Source: Agromyces bracchium (GTDB taxonomy: Bacteria; Actinomycetota; Actinomycetes; Actinomycetales; Microbacteriaceae). Taken from it: a stretch of DNA of 64,000 bases. Positions 16,336 to 24,168 of this stretch are shown piece after piece (the stretch's first letter is position 1; each line of letters opens with the position of its first letter). The notes under the pieces are model-generated. The model searched no databases, was not told where the DNA came from, and saw only the letters and a program-made list of their open reading frames with translations. The stretch spans positions 19,889 to 83,888 of the forward strand of contig NZ_WMLB01000026.1 in NCBI RefSeq assembly GCF_009709675.1, in the 5' to 3' direction. The translations under genes and the position numbers were made by a program.

Positions 16336-17118
16336 TTACTTGAACGTGTCGGTGAACGTCTCGTGCGGCACGGGCGGCGCCGGCTCGAGCGTCTGACGGG
16401 TCGAGGGGTGGTACGGGTGGTACTCGGTCGGCACCGGCTCGTCGGCCGGCGGCATGAAGACGGGCGTGCCGTCGTCGCCGAAGTACATGAGGTCGAGGTC
16501 GAACGCGGCCTGGTTCTTCTCGCCGAAACTGATCCAGTCCTCGTGGAACGGTGCGCGGGCGAGCTCGTAGCAGCGGAACTTCCAGATCTTCCACTCGCCG
16601 TCCTGGCGGAGGAAGTCGATGGCGTACTTGCACCACACCCAGTGCGCCCAGACCTTCTTGCCCTGCACCTCGCCGGGCGAGTACATGTCGGGGAAGGCCC
16701 TCGCGACCTCGGGGTCGGTGAGCCCCGACTCGGTGCCGGCCATGATCCACACGCCCTTGGCCGTCTCGCCGTCGGCGGCGACCTCGATCACGGGCGTGGT
16801 CGTGGCGTGCAGGATGAGCTTGCCGACGGGCGTCGGACGACCCTGGTGGTAGCGGATGACGCTGTCGTAGTCCGTGTACTGTCCGGCGTTGGTGTAGCGC
16901 GCTCGGATGCCGGGCGTGCCGCGCTTCACCCACAACGGGACGATCTGCTCGTCCTGGAAGGCGTTGTGCAGGTGCATGTAGCGGTTGAAGAGGTTCTCGA
17001 CCTGGCCGCGGTCCTCGGCGCGCCGCGCGAGGCGGCTGGCATCGGCCACCTCCCCGCGGAGGCGCGAGACCTCGGCGGCGAGTTCCTCGAGCGTGGTCGT
17101 GACTGCCGTGTCTGACAT
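16336..17118 (-). CDS. Nuclear transport factor 2 (NTF2)-like / SnoaL-like family protein
   Basis: A 260-residue protein with an N-terminal amphipathic helix (LEELAAEVSRLRGEVADASRL, about 10-30), then an NTF2-like cone-shaped domain (about 40-180: NLFNRYMHLHNAFQDEQIV, DSVIRYHQGRP, HATTTPVIEV, WKIWKFRCYELAR) and a Pro-rich tail. Such proteins act as isomerases, dehydratases or small-molecule binders. Its position between deglycosidase alpha and beta genes, with a 13-bp gap to each side or less, suggests work on the aglycone or the keto-sugar. No catalytic assignment can be made from sequence. Confidence 0.85.
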   Translation of the reverse strand: MSDTAVTTTLEELAAEVSRLRGEVADASRLARRAEDRGQVENLFNRYMHLHNAFQDEQIVPLWVKRGTPGIRARYTNAGQYTDYDSVIRYHQGRPTPVGKLILHATTTPVIEVAADGETAKGVWIMAGTESGLTDPEVARAFPDMYSPGEVQGKKVWAHWVWCKYAIDFLRQDGEWKIWKFRCYELARAPFHEDWISFGEKNQAAFDLDLMYFGDDGTPVFMPPADEPVPTEYHPYHPSTRQTLEPAPPVPHETFTDTFK

Positions 17119-17131
17119 GCTGCTCCCTGAT

Positions 17132-18169
17132 TCAGGCCGTGACGGATGCCGCGGCGACGGTCTCTTCGATGGCACGTCGCATGAGCACGTGCTGCTTCTG
17201 CACGAGGTCGATCGGGTCGGCTTCTCCGAGATCGGAGAACGCGTGCCCCTCCCACTCGCTGGAGAGGTAGCCGCGGTAGCCGCCCACGACGAACTGGCGG
17301 ACGATGCGCGGGATGTCCATGGCCGGCTCGTCGCCGTGCTCGTCGATGTCGTAGAACTTCGCGTGCACGTGGAAGGTCTGCGGCATGATGTCGAGCCACT
17401 CCTCGGGGGGCACGAGACCGTGCATGTTGAACGCGAGCCGGGTGAACGGGCCGAAGCGGAGGAAGTCGACGCCCTCCGCGGTGAGGAAGTCCTCGAACTC
17501 CTGGTTGCGCACGTGCATCGGCAGCGGCTTCCGCCAGATCTCGTCCATCACGGGGAAGTACTGCTCGGGCATCCCCATCTGCCGGAGCGTGCCGAGCAGT
17601 CGCGGCGACAGGCTGTGCATCGTGGAGGAGAAGTCGGCGGTGAATCCGAGCCGCTCGCTGCCGAGCTCCTCGTACAGCTCGCGGATCTGCAGCACCTTCG
17701 GGCTGTTCGGCCCCTCGGGGGCGTGGATCTCGTAGGCGAGTCGCTGGTCGTACTGCTCCGCGAGCGGCAGGAGGCTGCGCAGCAGCTCCTTTCCGGCCGA
17801 ACGGATCACGACGGTCGTGAACCCCAGCGTGTTCGCGGTCTTCAACTGCCGCGCGAAGAACTCGTGCTCCTCGTCCGGCGTCATGTCGCGGTCCTTGCGG
17901 CGCCCCATGTCGAGGTTGGTGCCGACGGCGCTCGCCTCGAGCCCGTACCGGTCCAGCGAGTCGAACCACAGCCTGACGAAGTCCGCGTCGACGTCGGGGT
18001 AGGTGCGGAGCAGTTGCGCGATGTTGAACTCCACGCCCGGTCCGATGCCGGCCTCGGCGACGGCGGCGATGAGCGTCTCGGGCGTGTACTGGCCTGCGGC
18101 GAACTCGCTGGTCATCGAGTAGAGGGTCGTGCCCAGCCGGATGCCGGTGCCGGCGATGCCGTCGGTCAT
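17132..18169 (-). CDS. C-glycoside deglycosidase alpha subunit-like TIM barrel (copy 1)
   Basis: A 345-residue TIM barrel related to sugar phosphate isomerases and closest, by its motifs, to the alpha subunit of C-glycoside deglycosidases (CarB/DgpC type), which eliminate the aglycone from a 3-keto-C-glycoside. Candidate metal ligands are E147 (AYEIHAP), D179 (FTADFSS), H269 (HVHAKFYDID) and E305 (SSEWEGH). The family segment MGRRKDRDMTPDEEHEFF is at 88-105. It overlaps copy 2 by ATGA upstream and precedes the NTF2-like and beta genes. It is nearly the same length as, and shares many motifs with, the alpha half of the fusion at 34799-36274. Confidence 0.85.
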   Translation of the reverse strand: MTDGIAGTGIRLGTTLYSMTSEFAAGQYTPETLIAAVAEAGIGPGVEFNIAQLLRTYPDVDADFVRLWFDSLDRYGLEASAVGTNLDMGRRKDRDMTPDEEHEFFARQLKTANTLGFTTVVIRSAGKELLRSLLPLAEQYDQRLAYEIHAPEGPNSPKVLQIRELYEELGSERLGFTADFSSTMHSLSPRLLGTLRQMGMPEQYFPVMDEIWRKPLPMHVRNQEFEDFLTAEGVDFLRFGPFTRLAFNMHGLVPPEEWLDIMPQTFHVHAKFYDIDEHGDEPAMDIPRIVRQFVVGGYRGYLSSEWEGHAFSDLGEADPIDLVQKQHVLMRRAIEETVAAASVTA

Positions 18170-19278
18170 GCGTTCGTCTCCTTCATGAGGGCGTGCGGGA
18201 GGTGGTTCGCGAGAGCGGCGCGGGCTTCGGCGGCATCCGTGATCATGCGCGAGCCGGCGTTCTGCGCAGCGGAGCGCTGCACGGCCTGCTCTGCGGCGAT
18301 GATCTCGAACGGCGACTGCCAGTTGTTCCAGTGCCAGCCCTCGTACTCGCTCGACACAGCTCCGGAGTATCCGTTCCGAACGAGCAGGCCGATGAGGTCG
18401 CGCACGGGGACGGACGGCTCCTCGCCGTGCTCATCGATGCCGAAGAACTTGCCGTGCACGTGCTTGATCCACGGCATGATCTCCAGCCAGTCGTCGACGC
18501 GCGCCGGACCGAACAGCCCGGTGCCGTTGATCGCGAAGTCGATGCCGAGGTCGGGGCGCCCGTTCTGCGCGGCGAGGCCGATGAAGCGACCGAAGCGCTG
18601 GCCGTGATCGGCCTGGTCGGCCGGGGGGCCCTGCTCGGAGAACTCATCCCACAGCGCGACGACCCGGCTCAGGAGTTCCTCCGACGCGCCACGGCGGCGG
18701 TACGCCTCGAGCAGCGACGGGGCGAAGCCGGAGACGGTCGCGCCCCAGTCGGCCGTGAACCCGAGGAACGGCGAGCCGACCCGCTCGTACCGGTCGCGGA
18801 GCGCGAGGATCCTCGGGTGGGACGCGTACTGGTCGGCGTGCACTTCGAGGGCCAGGGTCACGCCGTGGCGCTCGGCGATCGGAGCCAGTCGCTCCATCGA
18901 GTCGGGCGTGATCGAGATCTGCACGCGCGCGATCGGGAAGCCGAGCTTCGCCGCCGCCTGGATCTGCCGCGTCATGTACTCGATCAGCTCGTCCTGGTCG
19001 AGCAGCCGGTCGCGGTGGATGCCGATGTCGGCATTCACAGCGAGCGAGGTCGTCACGAGTCCGACCTCGTCGACCAGGTCGCGGAACTCGCCGGCGAAGC
19101 GGTCGTCGATCTCGGGGAAGCCGCGGAAGCTCGAGAACCCGATGATCTCGAGGCCCGGGCCGTACCCGTCGGCGGCGACCTTGCGGATCAGTCCCTCGAG
19201 GTCGTACTCCCGACCGTGGAAGGCGCGGGTGAAGCTGTAGAGCGTGACGCCCTGGATGGGCGTGCCGAGCGCGGTCAT
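18166..19278 (-). CDS. C-glycoside deglycosidase alpha subunit-like TIM barrel (copy 2)
   Basis: A 370-residue diverged paralogue of copy 1. It lacks the MGRRxDRD segment, having NADIGIHRDRLLDQDELIEYM instead, but keeps all four putative metal ligands: E145 (ALEVHAD), D177 (FTADWGA), H275 (HVHGKFFGID) and E311 (SSEYEGWHW). Its start overlaps the stop of a beta-type gene (19275-19682) by ATGA, so those two are the natural pair; its stop overlaps the start of copy 1 in the same way. The different substrate loop suggests a different C-glycoside from copy 1. Confidence 0.8.
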   Translation of the reverse strand: MTALGTPIQGVTLYSFTRAFHGREYDLEGLIRKVAADGYGPGLEIIGFSSFRGFPEIDDRFAGEFRDLVDEVGLVTTSLAVNADIGIHRDRLLDQDELIEYMTRQIQAAAKLGFPIARVQISITPDSMERLAPIAERHGVTLALEVHADQYASHPRILALRDRYERVGSPFLGFTADWGATVSGFAPSLLEAYRRRGASEELLSRVVALWDEFSEQGPPADQADHGQRFGRFIGLAAQNGRPDLGIDFAINGTGLFGPARVDDWLEIMPWIKHVHGKFFGIDEHGEEPSVPVRDLIGLLVRNGYSGAVSSEYEGWHWNNWQSPFEIIAAEQAVQRSAAQNAGSRMITDAAEARAALANHLPHALMKETNA

Positions 19279-19682
19279 GCCGCCACCGCCTCTCGTGCCG
19301 GCATCGTCTTGACGTCGTGCTCCTCGATGTGGAGCGTCTCGTCGTCGCCGATGATGATGTACGGGATGTAGAGCGTCAGGTCGACGCGGACCTCGTGCTC
19401 CGCGGCATCCGCTGCGACGACCAGGTCGCCGGACAGCACCGCGGAGTCGGTCGGGAACCACCACTCGCCCGTCTCGCCGACGAGTTCGTCGAACGTGAAG
19501 GTGCGGCCGTTCATGCCCCAGCGGAGCGTGGCGGCGGGCGCCTCGACGCCGTCGATCGACAGGGCGGCACCGGCGATGCAGGAGCCGGGCAGTGCGCGAT
19601 ACCAGGGGATGCGGACCTCGACGGACACGCGCGTGCCATCGGTGATGAGCGTGCCCTGTTCGATGATGCGGTCGGCGATCAT
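19275..19682 (-). CDS. C-glycoside deglycosidase beta subunit-like protein (DUF6379), copy 2
   Basis: A 135-residue protein with the family motif VRIPWYRALPGSCI (23-36) and the downstream strands GMNGRTFTFDEL and GEWWFPTDSAV. Its C-terminus (LYIPYIIIGDDETLHIEEHDV) differs from copy 1, lacking the GADGGPG loop. The start at 19682 follows a strong GAGGAGG ribosome site, stronger than most in the array, which suggests high expression or a local transcript start. It is coupled by ATGA to alpha copy 2. A recurrent promoter motif lies 39-57 bp upstream. Confidence 0.8.
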   Translation of the reverse strand: MIADRIIEQGTLITDGTRVSVEVRIPWYRALPGSCIAGAALSIDGVEAPAATLRWGMNGRTFTFDELVGETGEWWFPTDSAVLSGDLVVAADAAEHEVRVDLTLYIPYIIIGDDETLHIEEHDVKTMPAREAVAA

Positions 19683-19720
19683 GCGGACCTCCTCGACTTC
19701 TTCGTCATGATTCCTACAAT

Positions 19721-19739
19721 CTAATGTCTGTTTTCGACG
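19721..19739. promoter_or_regulatory. Copy of the locus-wide motif at the end of the GMC gene
   Basis: CTAATGTCTGTTTTCGACG lies over the last codons and stop of the GMC oxidoreductase gene, 39 bp upstream of the deglycosidase beta start at 19682. It matches 17 of 19 positions of the site at 24054-24072 read on the opposite strand. It may mark an internal promoter for the beta/alpha part of the array. Confidence 0.4.
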
Positions 19740-21267
19740 GAAGCAAGCTTCGCCGCGAATTCGCGGGCGATCGCGCGGGCTCCGCGGATCGCCAGCGCGA
19801 CGCTGGTGAGCGTCGGGTTGCACGCCGTCGCGGTCGGGATGAGGTTGTTCCCGGCGACGAACACGCCCGGCGCCTCCCAGACTTCGCTCTCGGGACTGCA
19901 GACGCTCTCGCCGTCGTTTCGCTCACCCATGCGCGTCGTGCCCTGGTAGTGCAGCGAGGCCCCGAGGGGCATCGTGAACGGGCGCGGGTCGAGCGGCTCG
20001 CCGACCGCTGCGCCGAGGCGCACGATCTCCTCGCGCGCCGCTTCCAGCACCTCGTGATCGCGATCCGTCAGCCGGTAGTGGATGCGCATCGCCGGCATGC
20101 CGTACGCGTCGACCTCGTCGTCGCTGAACTCGACGCGGTCATCGCGCTGCAGGTCCTTCGCGCAGAAGAGGCCCAGACCCACGATCGAGCCGGGCACGAC
20201 GGGGTCGTCCTCCGCGAGCGGGATGGGCGACGCGTCGAGCTGCATGATCTGCCCGTGGAAGGGCTGCTCGTCGGTGTAGGGCACCCAGCTGACGCCGCTC
20301 TGCTCGCTGAGGCCGCCCTCGGGTGGCGCGGTGTGTTCGGCGCCCTCGCCCGGCCCGACATCGCGGATGCGCGACGCGAAGACGACCTGCGTCTGGTCGT
20401 TGAGGTACCGCCCGAGTGCGTCGGGGCGGATGCCGCTGGCCCACAGCAGCTGCGGCGTGCGCAACGCATCGGCCGCCACGACGACGGCGCGGGCGCGGAC
20501 CTGGTGCTCCTCCCCCGTCCGCAGGTCGCGCACGAGGACGCCCGCTGCACGGCCGTCCTCGACGAGCACGCGCCTGACGAGGGACTCGTCGTGCAGCGCG
20601 AACCGCGGATTGCTGCGGGTCGCCTCGCCCAGGACGACGTCGGAGCCGGACCACACGAGCCGACCGTCGTGGCGTCGGTGCACTGCGAGCGGCATCCGCT
20701 GCACGCGCGCCGCCGCCTCGCGGCCGTCGTCGACCGCGGCCGCGAGCCGCTCGCGGACGAGGCCCGTGAAGGGCGCACCGTCGAACGCGTCGGTGGTGAC
20801 GCCGAGTAGTCGGTCGGCCTCGTCGAGCAGGTCGTCGAGGTCGGGCAGGAACGCGATGCGCTCGCGGCCCCCGGGCCGCGGGCACGCGCCGGTCCAGTGC
20901 GCGGACATGCCGCCGACGTTGCTCGACATGGCGACGACGGGAAGGCCGTCCTCGCCCGGGAACGCATAGCCCTCGTCGAGTAGGAACGTGCCCGGGCGAG
21001 CCCGGCGCTCGCCGCTCTTGACCGCACCGGGCGAGCTCACGGTGTCGGCGCCGGAGCCGGGGCCCTCGGACGCGCGCTGTGCGGCGGCGCGGGCCACCGG
21101 GTTCTCGATGTTCTTGACATGCGCACCAGGCGGATCGGAGACCGTCGGGCCGACCTCGAACATCGCGATGGCAACGTCCGGTGCCTCCTCGCTCAGGATG
21201 CGGGCGTACGCCGCGCCGGTCGGGCCGCTGCCGACGATCGCGACGTCGACGTACGCCGGGTACCGGG

Positions 21268-21271
<4 letters not shown>
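19721..21271 (-). CDS. GMC-family FAD oxidoreductase, pyranose oxidase / C-glycoside 3-oxidase-like (copy 1)
   Basis: A 516-residue flavoenzyme with an N-terminal FAD-binding motif VAIVGSGPTGAAYAR (10-24). GGMSAHWTGACP (120-131) aligns with the STHW segment that holds FAD in pyranose 2-oxidase. The C-terminal catalytic pair is H441 (LHYQGTTRMG) and N485 (ACNPTLTS). Relatives include CarA-type enzymes that oxidise C-glycosides at C3, the step needed before deglycosidase can act. It is coupled by ATGA to the upstream Hyi-like gene and followed by the beta/alpha deglycosidase genes. That order supports a role as C3 oxidase of the pathway; a free-sugar oxidase is the alternative. Confidence 0.85.
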
Positions 21272-22062
<791 letters not shown>

Positions 22063-22097
22063 GTGCTCTCCTGGTGTCGAGTGGAAAGGGGTCGTGG

Positions 22098-22180
22098 GCG
22101 GCATGCACTGGATCTGCGGCAGCAGGTCCGGTGCTCGACGATCCGGCCGTCCTCGAATCGGTGGAGGTCCGCGACGGACC
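22098..22180 (-). pseudogene. Remnant of an NTF2/SnoaL-like gene
   Basis: Directly after the permease stop codon, the minus strand encodes VADLHRFEDGRIVEH, the typical end of a SnoaL-like domain. A single-base shift later it reads DLLPQIQCMP, resembling the usual EHWDLLQPIP continuation. No start or N-terminal domain is present. This looks like the tail of a deleted NTF2-like gene left between the transporter and the Hyi-like gene. The match is by eye only and short. Confidence 0.4.
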
Positions 22181-23017
22181 TCAGCCCTTGAGACCTCCGG
22201 CGAAACCCTGGATGAAGCGCTTCTGGGCGAACATGTAGAAGGCGAGGATCGGGATCATCGAGATGATCACGACGGCGAAGATCTTGTTCCACGCCGACAC
22301 CAGGCCGCCGACGTACGTGTACATCGCGACGGGCAGCGTCTGCGTCTCGGAGCCGCCGAGGAAGATCAGCGAGTTGAAGAAGTCGTTCCAGACGATGAGT
22401 CCCGCGAGGATCGCCACGGTGCCCGTCGCCGGGGACATGAGCGGCAGCACGACCCGGAAGAACGCCTGGGTCGGTGTGGCACCGTCGATCACGGCCGCCT
22501 CTTCGTACTCCGTCGTGAGACCGCGGAAGAAGCTCGCGTACAGGAAGATCGAGAGCGGCAGCAGGATGCCGATCCAGAGCAGGATCATGCCGAGCGCGTT
22601 GCCCGTGAGGCCGACCGACCGCGCACCGATGTAGAGCGGCACCGTGCCGAGCTGCGCGGGCAGGATGATCGCGATGAGGACCAGGTAGAACGTGACGTTC
22701 GTCCAGGTGCGCGTGCGGCGGGCGATGACGTAGGCGGTCAGCGACCCGAGCAGCACGAGTCCGGCGATCGCCCCCACCGTGATGATCACGCTGTTCAGGA
22801 TGCTCATCGGGATGCTGTTGCGCCCGGTGGACGTCAGCACCTCCACGAACGCGCTGAAGTCGACCGACGAGGGCAGAGCGACCGCACTGGTGGTCAGCAC
22901 CTCCTGGTCGGTCTTCAGCGAGGTCACGACCAGGAGATAGAGCGGAAGGAGGCCGACCAGGGTCACGATCCAGACGAGGACCTCGCGGAGCGCGGTGAGC
23001 TTGGTGTATCGGAACAT
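22181..23017 (-). CDS. Carbohydrate ABC transporter permease (MalG/UgpE-like)
   Basis: A 278-residue inner-membrane subunit of a CUT1-type sugar importer with six predicted membrane segments. The ATPase-docking EAA loop is EYEEAAVIDGATPTQAFFRVVLPLM (about residues 168-192), and the C-terminus QKRFIQGFAGGLKG is typical. It starts 3 bp after the stop of the other permease. The substrate-binding protein gene is 4 kb away on the opposite strand and no ATPase gene is present, so a shared MsmK-type ATPase elsewhere is expected. Confidence 0.92.
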   Translation of the reverse strand: MFRYTKLTALREVLVWIVTLVGLLPLYLLVVTSLKTDQEVLTTSAVALPSSVDFSAFVEVLTSTGRNSIPMSILNSVIITVGAIAGLVLLGSLTAYVIARRTRTWTNVTFYLVLIAIILPAQLGTVPLYIGARSVGLTGNALGMILLWIGILLPLSIFLYASFFRGLTTEYEEAAVIDGATPTQAFFRVVLPLMSPATGTVAILAGLIVWNDFFNSLIFLGGSETQTLPVAMYTYVGGLVSAWNKIFAVVIISMIPILAFYMFAQKRFIQGFAGGLKG

Positions 23018-23019
23018 GT

Positions 23020-23982
23020 TCAGGCCTTTCCGGCGTCGCGGTCGCGGGTGACGTACTGCTGGAGGATCGCGAACACGAGGATGATGAGCGTGAGCACGAG
23101 CGCGAGCGACGAGCCGAAGCCGAACTGCCCGAGCGAGAACGCCTGCTTGTAGACCTCCGTCGCCAGGGTCTCGGTGGCCCCGGCGGGCCCGCCGCCCGTG
23201 AGCGCCAGGATCTGGTCGAAGATCCGCAGGCCCTGGATGATGCCGAGCGTCGTGGCGATCGCGATCGAGGGGCGGATGGCGGGGACCACGACGTGCCGGA
23301 AGCGGCCCCAGATCCCTGCGCCGTCGAGCGCAGCGGCCTCCTCGACCTCGATCGGCACGCTCGCGAGTCCGGCGAGGTAGATGACCATGACGAACCCGGT
23401 CTGCTGCCACACGACGGTGATCAGGATGGCCCAGATCGACCAGGTGGGGTCGGCGAGCCAGACCTTCTGGAACTCCTCGAGTCCGATGAGGCCGAGGAAT
23501 CCGTTCAGCGGGCCGTCGAACTGGAAGATGAACTTCCAGACGTACGCGACGGCCAGCGGGCTGAGCACCACCGGCATGAAGAGCAGCGTGCGCAGGATGT
23601 ACCGGGTCTTCAGCATGCGGTTGATCGCGAGCGCGTAGAGCAGGCCGAAGACGTTGGTCAGGATGACCGAGCCGAACGCGAGGAACAGGGTGTTCCAGAC
23701 CGATCCGAGGAGTTGAGGATCACTGAAGATGCGCTCGAAGTTGGCCAGGCCGATGAAGTCCCAGTCGCCGAGGCCGGTCCAGTTCGTGAACGCGAAGAAT
23801 CCGCCCGTGAGCGTTGCGACGTAGTGGACGCCGATGACGGCCGCGACCGCGGGGAGTGCCCACCACCAGTGCCCGAACTGGATGAGCGGCTTCCGGCCGC
23901 CACGCGGCCTGGGCGGCGGAGTATTGCGGGCGGCGGGCGGCACGGTGATGGTGCGGGTGCTGTCCTGCGTCGTCACAGTCAT
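23020..23982 (-). CDS. Carbohydrate ABC transporter permease (MalF/UgpA-like)
   Basis: A 320-residue inner-membrane subunit with six membrane segments and a Pro/Arg-rich cytoplasmic N-terminus. The EAA loop is EVEEAAALDGAGIWGRFRHVVVPAI (about 205-229). I chose ATG 23982 over 23997 because AGGAAG lies 6-11 bases upstream of it. It is the first gene of the long minus-strand array and divergent from the rhamnosidase gene; the shared 186-bp gap holds the best-conserved copy of the locus motif. Likely cargo is a plant glycoside or rhamnose-containing oligosaccharide. Confidence 0.92.
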   Translation of the reverse strand: MTVTTQDSTRTITVPPAARNTPPPRPRGGRKPLIQFGHWWWALPAVAAVIGVHYVATLTGGFFAFTNWTGLGDWDFIGLANFERIFSDPQLLGSVWNTLFLAFGSVILTNVFGLLYALAINRMLKTRYILRTLLFMPVVLSPLAVAYVWKFIFQFDGPLNGFLGLIGLEEFQKVWLADPTWSIWAILITVVWQQTGFVMVIYLAGLASVPIEVEEAAALDGAGIWGRFRHVVVPAIRPSIAIATTLGIIQGLRIFDQILALTGGGPAGATETLATEVYKQAFSLGQFGFGSSLALVLTLIILVFAILQQYVTRDRDAGKA

Positions 23983-24053
23983 TTCGCTTCCTGACATCGT
24001 CGTCGCGGCGCCTCAGCGGATCGAAGCGCGTTATGGCCACTCTCCCACGCTTG

Positions 24054-24072
24054 TGTCGAAAACACACATTAG
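24054..24072 (-). promoter_or_regulatory. Copy of the locus-wide motif in the permease/rhamnosidase divergent region
   Basis: On the minus strand this reads CTAATGTGTGTTTTCGACA, nearly identical to the copy at 19721-19739 and similar to those at 12721 and 27026. It lies 72 bp upstream of the permease start and 97 bp upstream of the rhamnosidase start, so it could control both divergent transcripts. Within it, TGTGT and ACACA form a short inverted repeat around CGAAA. Confidence 0.5.
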
Positions 24073-24145
24073 TCATCTCGATGCCGCGTATAAGTAGGAA
24101 CGCCCCAGTGATGGCGTGGAGCGGCATAGGCTGGACCGGTAGGCA

Positions 24146-24157
24146 TGAATCGATTCA
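24146..24157. promoter_or_regulatory. Perfect 12-bp palindrome upstream of the rhamnosidase gene (LacI-type operator candidate)
   Basis: TGAATCGATTCA is a perfect palindrome with a central CG, the shape typical of LacI/GalR-family operators. It lies 11 bp before the ATG at 24169 and abuts the AAAGGAG ribosome site, so a bound protein would block transcription or initiation. No LacI-family gene is in the window. Confidence 0.45.
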
Positions 24158-24168
24158 AAGGAGTCTCG

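Noticed and set aside
22063..22104. N-terminal extension of the Hyi-like protein to ATG 22104
   Set aside because: A GTG at 22062 has a good ribosome site, and the extension reads through NTF2-remnant sequence.
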